From assembly GCF_001553785.1 (NCBI RefSeq), contig NZ_LOJP01000001.1, positions 4,580,337 to 4,635,943 on the forward strand: a stretch of DNA of 55,607 nucleotides. The letters are read 5' to 3'. The notes under the pieces were generated by a model, which searched no databases, was not told the DNA's origin, and saw only the letters and a program-made list of their open reading frames with translations. The stretch is from Actinoplanes sp. TFC3 (lineage in GTDB: Bacteria > Actinomycetota > Actinomycetes > Mycobacteriales > Micromonosporaceae). The translations under genes were made by a program, and so were the position numbers. Shown here in pieces: positions 53,445 through 55,607 of this stretch (position 1 is the first letter of the stretch; each line of letters begins with the position of its first letter).

Positions 53445-55607
53445 TCACGACGCCGAGGGTGTCGGGTTCAGCAGGGGATCATTGGTCAGCACGGGGTCGG
53501 GAGTCTCCCCCACCAGCGAGGGGTCGATGGCCGGTGCGCCCTTGCCACGGGGGTCGGTGACGGCATTCTGCACCTTGATGCTGACCGTGGACCCGGTGCA
53601 CTTCGAGGGATCGACGGTCTCAACCACTCCATCGGGTCCGACCGAGGGCAGCACATCAGGATCCTGGGCCGCCACGGCGTCGACCGCGCACTCGGGAATA
53701 CGTACCCAGAGATCCAGAGTGAACTCGTCGCGCTGCCAGCAGGTGTACTTCCCGTCCTCAACCGGCTGATCGGTGCACTTGTCCCCGAGCGGCTTCCACC
53801 CCGCACTGGTCAAAGCGGCCGAATAAGCCTTGCTGGTCTCGGCAAACGGCTTCTCCGACTGCACCAGCCGTTCCCGGAACCGGCACTCCAGGAAACACCA
53901 CCGGCTGCCACTGATCTTGTCCTCGGTGTCATGATCGGCCCACCCCGGCACATCCAACGCGTCAAGCGAGTTGAAGACCGGATCCCGCATAGCCGAGCGA
54001 ACCACCAGAGCCATCGGCAGCAGCCCCAGCACCACAACGGTCAACGACAACAAGGTCAGCACCCGTAGCCGCCGCTTGGCCCGCAACTGCCGCCGCAGCT
54101 CCGAGCGAGCCCCCTTCAAACCCCCGGCCCCAGCCCCGTCTTCCGCCCCGGCCGTAGCGGCCCGAAGCCTCAGCGGGTCCGCACCATCAGACCCATCCCC
54201 CGGTACGCCCACAAGTGCGCCGGGTGTTGCTTTGCCGACGGTCGCGCTGCCTGCGCGGGCTTTTCCGGTGAGCCGGCCGGTGCCGGGCTCCTCGTCCTCC
54301 CGGGTTACGTCGTCGCCGATCGGGGTTACCTCACCGATCCGCGTTACCTCACCGATCCGCGTTACCTCACCGATCGGGGTTACCTCACCGATCGGGGTTA
54401 CGTCGCCGATCGGGACGGAGACCGATGCTCGGCCGGGCCCACCTGCGCCTGGAACCGATGCTCGGCCCAGCCCGTCTGCTCCTGGAACCGATGCCCGGCC
54501 CGGTCCGCCTGCTCCCGGGACGGCTGCCCGACCCGGTCCGTTCACTCCCGGGACGGAGGCTCGGCCTGGTCCGGCGGCCGGGACCTTCGCTCGGCCCGTT
54601 CCTTCCCCCGGTCCTTCTCCGGCCACGGCTGTGCGGCTCGGTCCCTCGCCCGGGATGGCCACTCGGCCCGGCTGGTCGTCCGAAATGCCAGCCCGGCCTG
54701 AGCTGTCTCCCGGAACGGCTGCCCGGCCCGGCGCGTCGCCCGGTACCGTCGCTCGTCCGGGGGCAGCGCCAACTCCACCCCGGCCCGGCCTGTCCGCGAG
54801 CCCTCCGCGCGCCAGATCGCCAGCAGGCTGACCCGGCACCACGGCAGCCCCACCACGGGCCACTCCAGCGGTACCCTGCCCCGGAGCAGCATCATCCGCC
54901 CCCCGCCCGGGAAACTCACCCGCCGGCGCACCCTGCACATCGGCACCCGTGCCAGCACCAGCACCTTGCACAGCCGCAGCCGCCCGGACAGCCCCCGTGC
55001 CGCGCCCCGGCTGCCCAGCCTGGGTCTGACCCGCCGCCCGCTGTCCCTGCCCAGGCTGACCTGTCCCGGCCTGACCCGGCACAGATTGGCCCGGCACAGA
55101 TTGGCCCGGCACAGATTGGCCCGGCGCAGATTTGCCCGGCGCAGGCTGACCGGTTGCGGGCTGACCGGAAACCGGTTGACCGGGCCGCGGCACCCTTCCG
55201 GACCCGCGAATCGTCCCCCCGGGCGTTACTCGTCCGACTTTGGGAATGGGGCCGGTGTTACCCGTACCCGCCGCCATGGCCCCGGCTCGTCCCGGCACGG
55301 CCGGTGTCCGTACGCCCTCGCGCCCGGGTACCACCGGCGGTACCACCGCAGCGGAGGCTCGGGCAGCTTGTGGGGACGGCGGCTGACCGGGCCGGCGGAT
55401 GGGCCCGGTGGCGTCGGGGCCGCCGCGGTTTTCGGGCGCTTCGCTCGTACCCGGAATCCGACGATCTTCGCCTGGTCGCACGATCGGCATGGCGCCGGTG
55501 TGCCGCCCGATGCTGTCGCCGCGATCCGGCGCGGCTTCCGGCCGCCCGTGCCGCCCGCTCTGTTCCCCAGCCTGCGCCCGCCCACCCAACGACGGCCCGT
55601 CAGGAAC
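53445..55607 (-). CDS. Repeat-rich single-span membrane protein, 5' end outside the window
   Basis: An open frame enters from the right edge without a start codon that I can trust and ends at 53445, giving at least 720 residues. The N-terminal 500 or so are low complexity, rich in Pro, Gly, Ala and Arg, with short repeats: PGQSV, TPIGEV and GPGRASVPG. A basic stretch (RRQLRAKRRLRV) leads into one membrane helix (LTLLSLTVVVLGLLPMALVV). The outer domain of about 170 residues has six cysteines (WCFLEC, KCTD, YTCWQ, PECAV, SKCTG) that could form three disulfides. The function is unknown. Confidence 0.75.
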   Translation of the reverse strand, partial: VPDGPSLGGRAQAGEQSGRHGRPEAAPDRGDSIGRHTGAMPIVRPGEDRRIPGTSEAPENRGGPDATGPIRRPGQPPSPQAARASAAVVPPVVPGREGVRTPAVPGRAGAMAAGTGNTGPIPKVGRVTPGGTIRGSGRVPRPGQPVSGQPATGQPAPGKSAPGQSVPGQSVPGQSVPGQAGTGQPGQGQRAAGQTQAGQPGRGTGAVRAAAAVQGAGAGTGADVQGAPAGEFPGRGADDAAPGQGTAGVARGGAAVVPGQPAGDLARGGLADRPGRGGVGAAPGRATVPGDAPGRAAVPGDSSGRAGISDDQPGRVAIPGEGPSRTAVAGEGPGEGTGRAKVPAAGPGRASVPGVNGPGRAAVPGAGGPGRASVPGADGLGRASVPGAGGPGRASVSVPIGDVTPIGEVTPIGEVTRIGEVTRIGEVTPIGDDVTREDEEPGTGRLTGKARAGSATVGKATPGALVGVPGDGSDGADPLRLRAATAGAEDGAGAGGLKGARSELRRQLRAKRRLRVLTLLSLTVVVLGLLPMALVVRSAMRDPVFNSLDALDVPGWADHDTEDKISGSRWCFLECRFRERLVQSEKPFAETSKAYSAALTSAGWKPLGDKCTDQPVEDGKYTCWQRDEFTLDLWVRIPECAVDAVAAQDPDVLPSVGPDGVVETVDPSKCTGSTVSIKVQNAVTDPRGKGAPAIDPSLVGETPDPVLTNDPLLNPTPSAS
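54304..54414. repeat. 18-base tandem repeat inside the repeat-rich gene
   Basis: Five units of 18 bases (54325-54414; GTTACCTCACCGATCGGG and close variants) follow a 21-base variant unit (54304-54324). On the minus strand they encode a six-residue repeat, TPIGEV or TRIGEV. Confidence 0.9.
55081..55140. repeat. 15-base tandem repeat inside the repeat-rich gene
   Basis: Three identical units ACAGATTGGCCCGGC and one variant (GCAGATTTGCCCGGC) lie head to tail. On the minus strand they encode the five-residue repeat PGQSV with one variant. Confidence 0.9.

Noticed and set aside
54304..55140. CRISPR array
   Set aside because: The repeats are directly tandem without unique spacers and stay in frame within a coding sequence.

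Overview
The window is about 55.6 kb of very GC-rich DNA with dense coding, GTG as a frequent start codon, many 1- to 4-base start/stop overlaps and many apparently leaderless promoters. BldD, the actinobacterial integration host factor MihF, a PriA without helicase motifs and the order of the housekeeping genes all point to an actinomycete chromosome. The family Micromonosporaceae (Actinoplanes-like) is my best guess. That assignment rests on gene order and protein flavour, not on a database search.

Region 1 (1-3300) is an accessory block. It holds the start of an unrecognised gene, a MarR regulator divergent from a glyoxalase-fold protein with twin operators between them, a PPOX-type oxidoreductase behind a SoxR-type box, a DinB-like protein, and a divergent member of the SAM hydroxide adenosyltransferase family.

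Region 2 (3311-11162, minus strand) carries pheS-pheT, a SpoU-type rRNA methyltransferase, infC-rpmI-rplT and hisE-hisG with a PH-domain membrane protein. infC appears to start at ATC and has a long leader with a terminator-like hairpin. An amino-acid ABC transporter operon lies on the plus strand at 11241-13705.

Region 3 (13709-31144, minus strand) reads, in transcription order, pyrF, mihF, gmk, rpoZ, coaBC, metK, priA, a cytochrome P450, def, fmt, rsmB, a sulfotransferase, rpe, a REC-GGDEF response regulator, an FMN riboswitch and ribD-ribE-ribBA-ribH. It joins nucleotide supply, CoA, SAM, initiator-tRNA formylation, peptide deformylation and riboflavin synthesis. The P450, the sulfotransferase and the GGDEF protein look like lineage-specific additions.

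Region 4 (31508-39781, minus strand) is the UMP-biosynthesis operon pyrR-pyrB-(30-codon ORF)-pyrC-carA-carB-pyrD, with pyrF after a 363-base gap. A PyrR-type RNA stem-loop covers the ribosome-binding site of pyrR. The developmental regulator bldD is divergent from it and has a BldD-like box at its own promoter.

Region 5 (40569-55607) is mostly minus strand: alaS, ruvX, mltG, aroE, aroC, aroK, aroB, aroQ, efp and nusB, with two small membrane proteins before alaS and a repeat-rich membrane protein running off the right edge. Two plus-strand genes interrupt the aro cluster: an MFS efflux protein between aroE and aroC, and a ribbon-helix-helix/Clp-N protein between aroK and aroB. The latter has three copies of a 7-base operator-like half-site across its promoter and is the strongest candidate here for an undescribed regulatory device. 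I saw no rRNA genes, tRNA genes, CRISPR arrays, insertion sequences or prophage genes.
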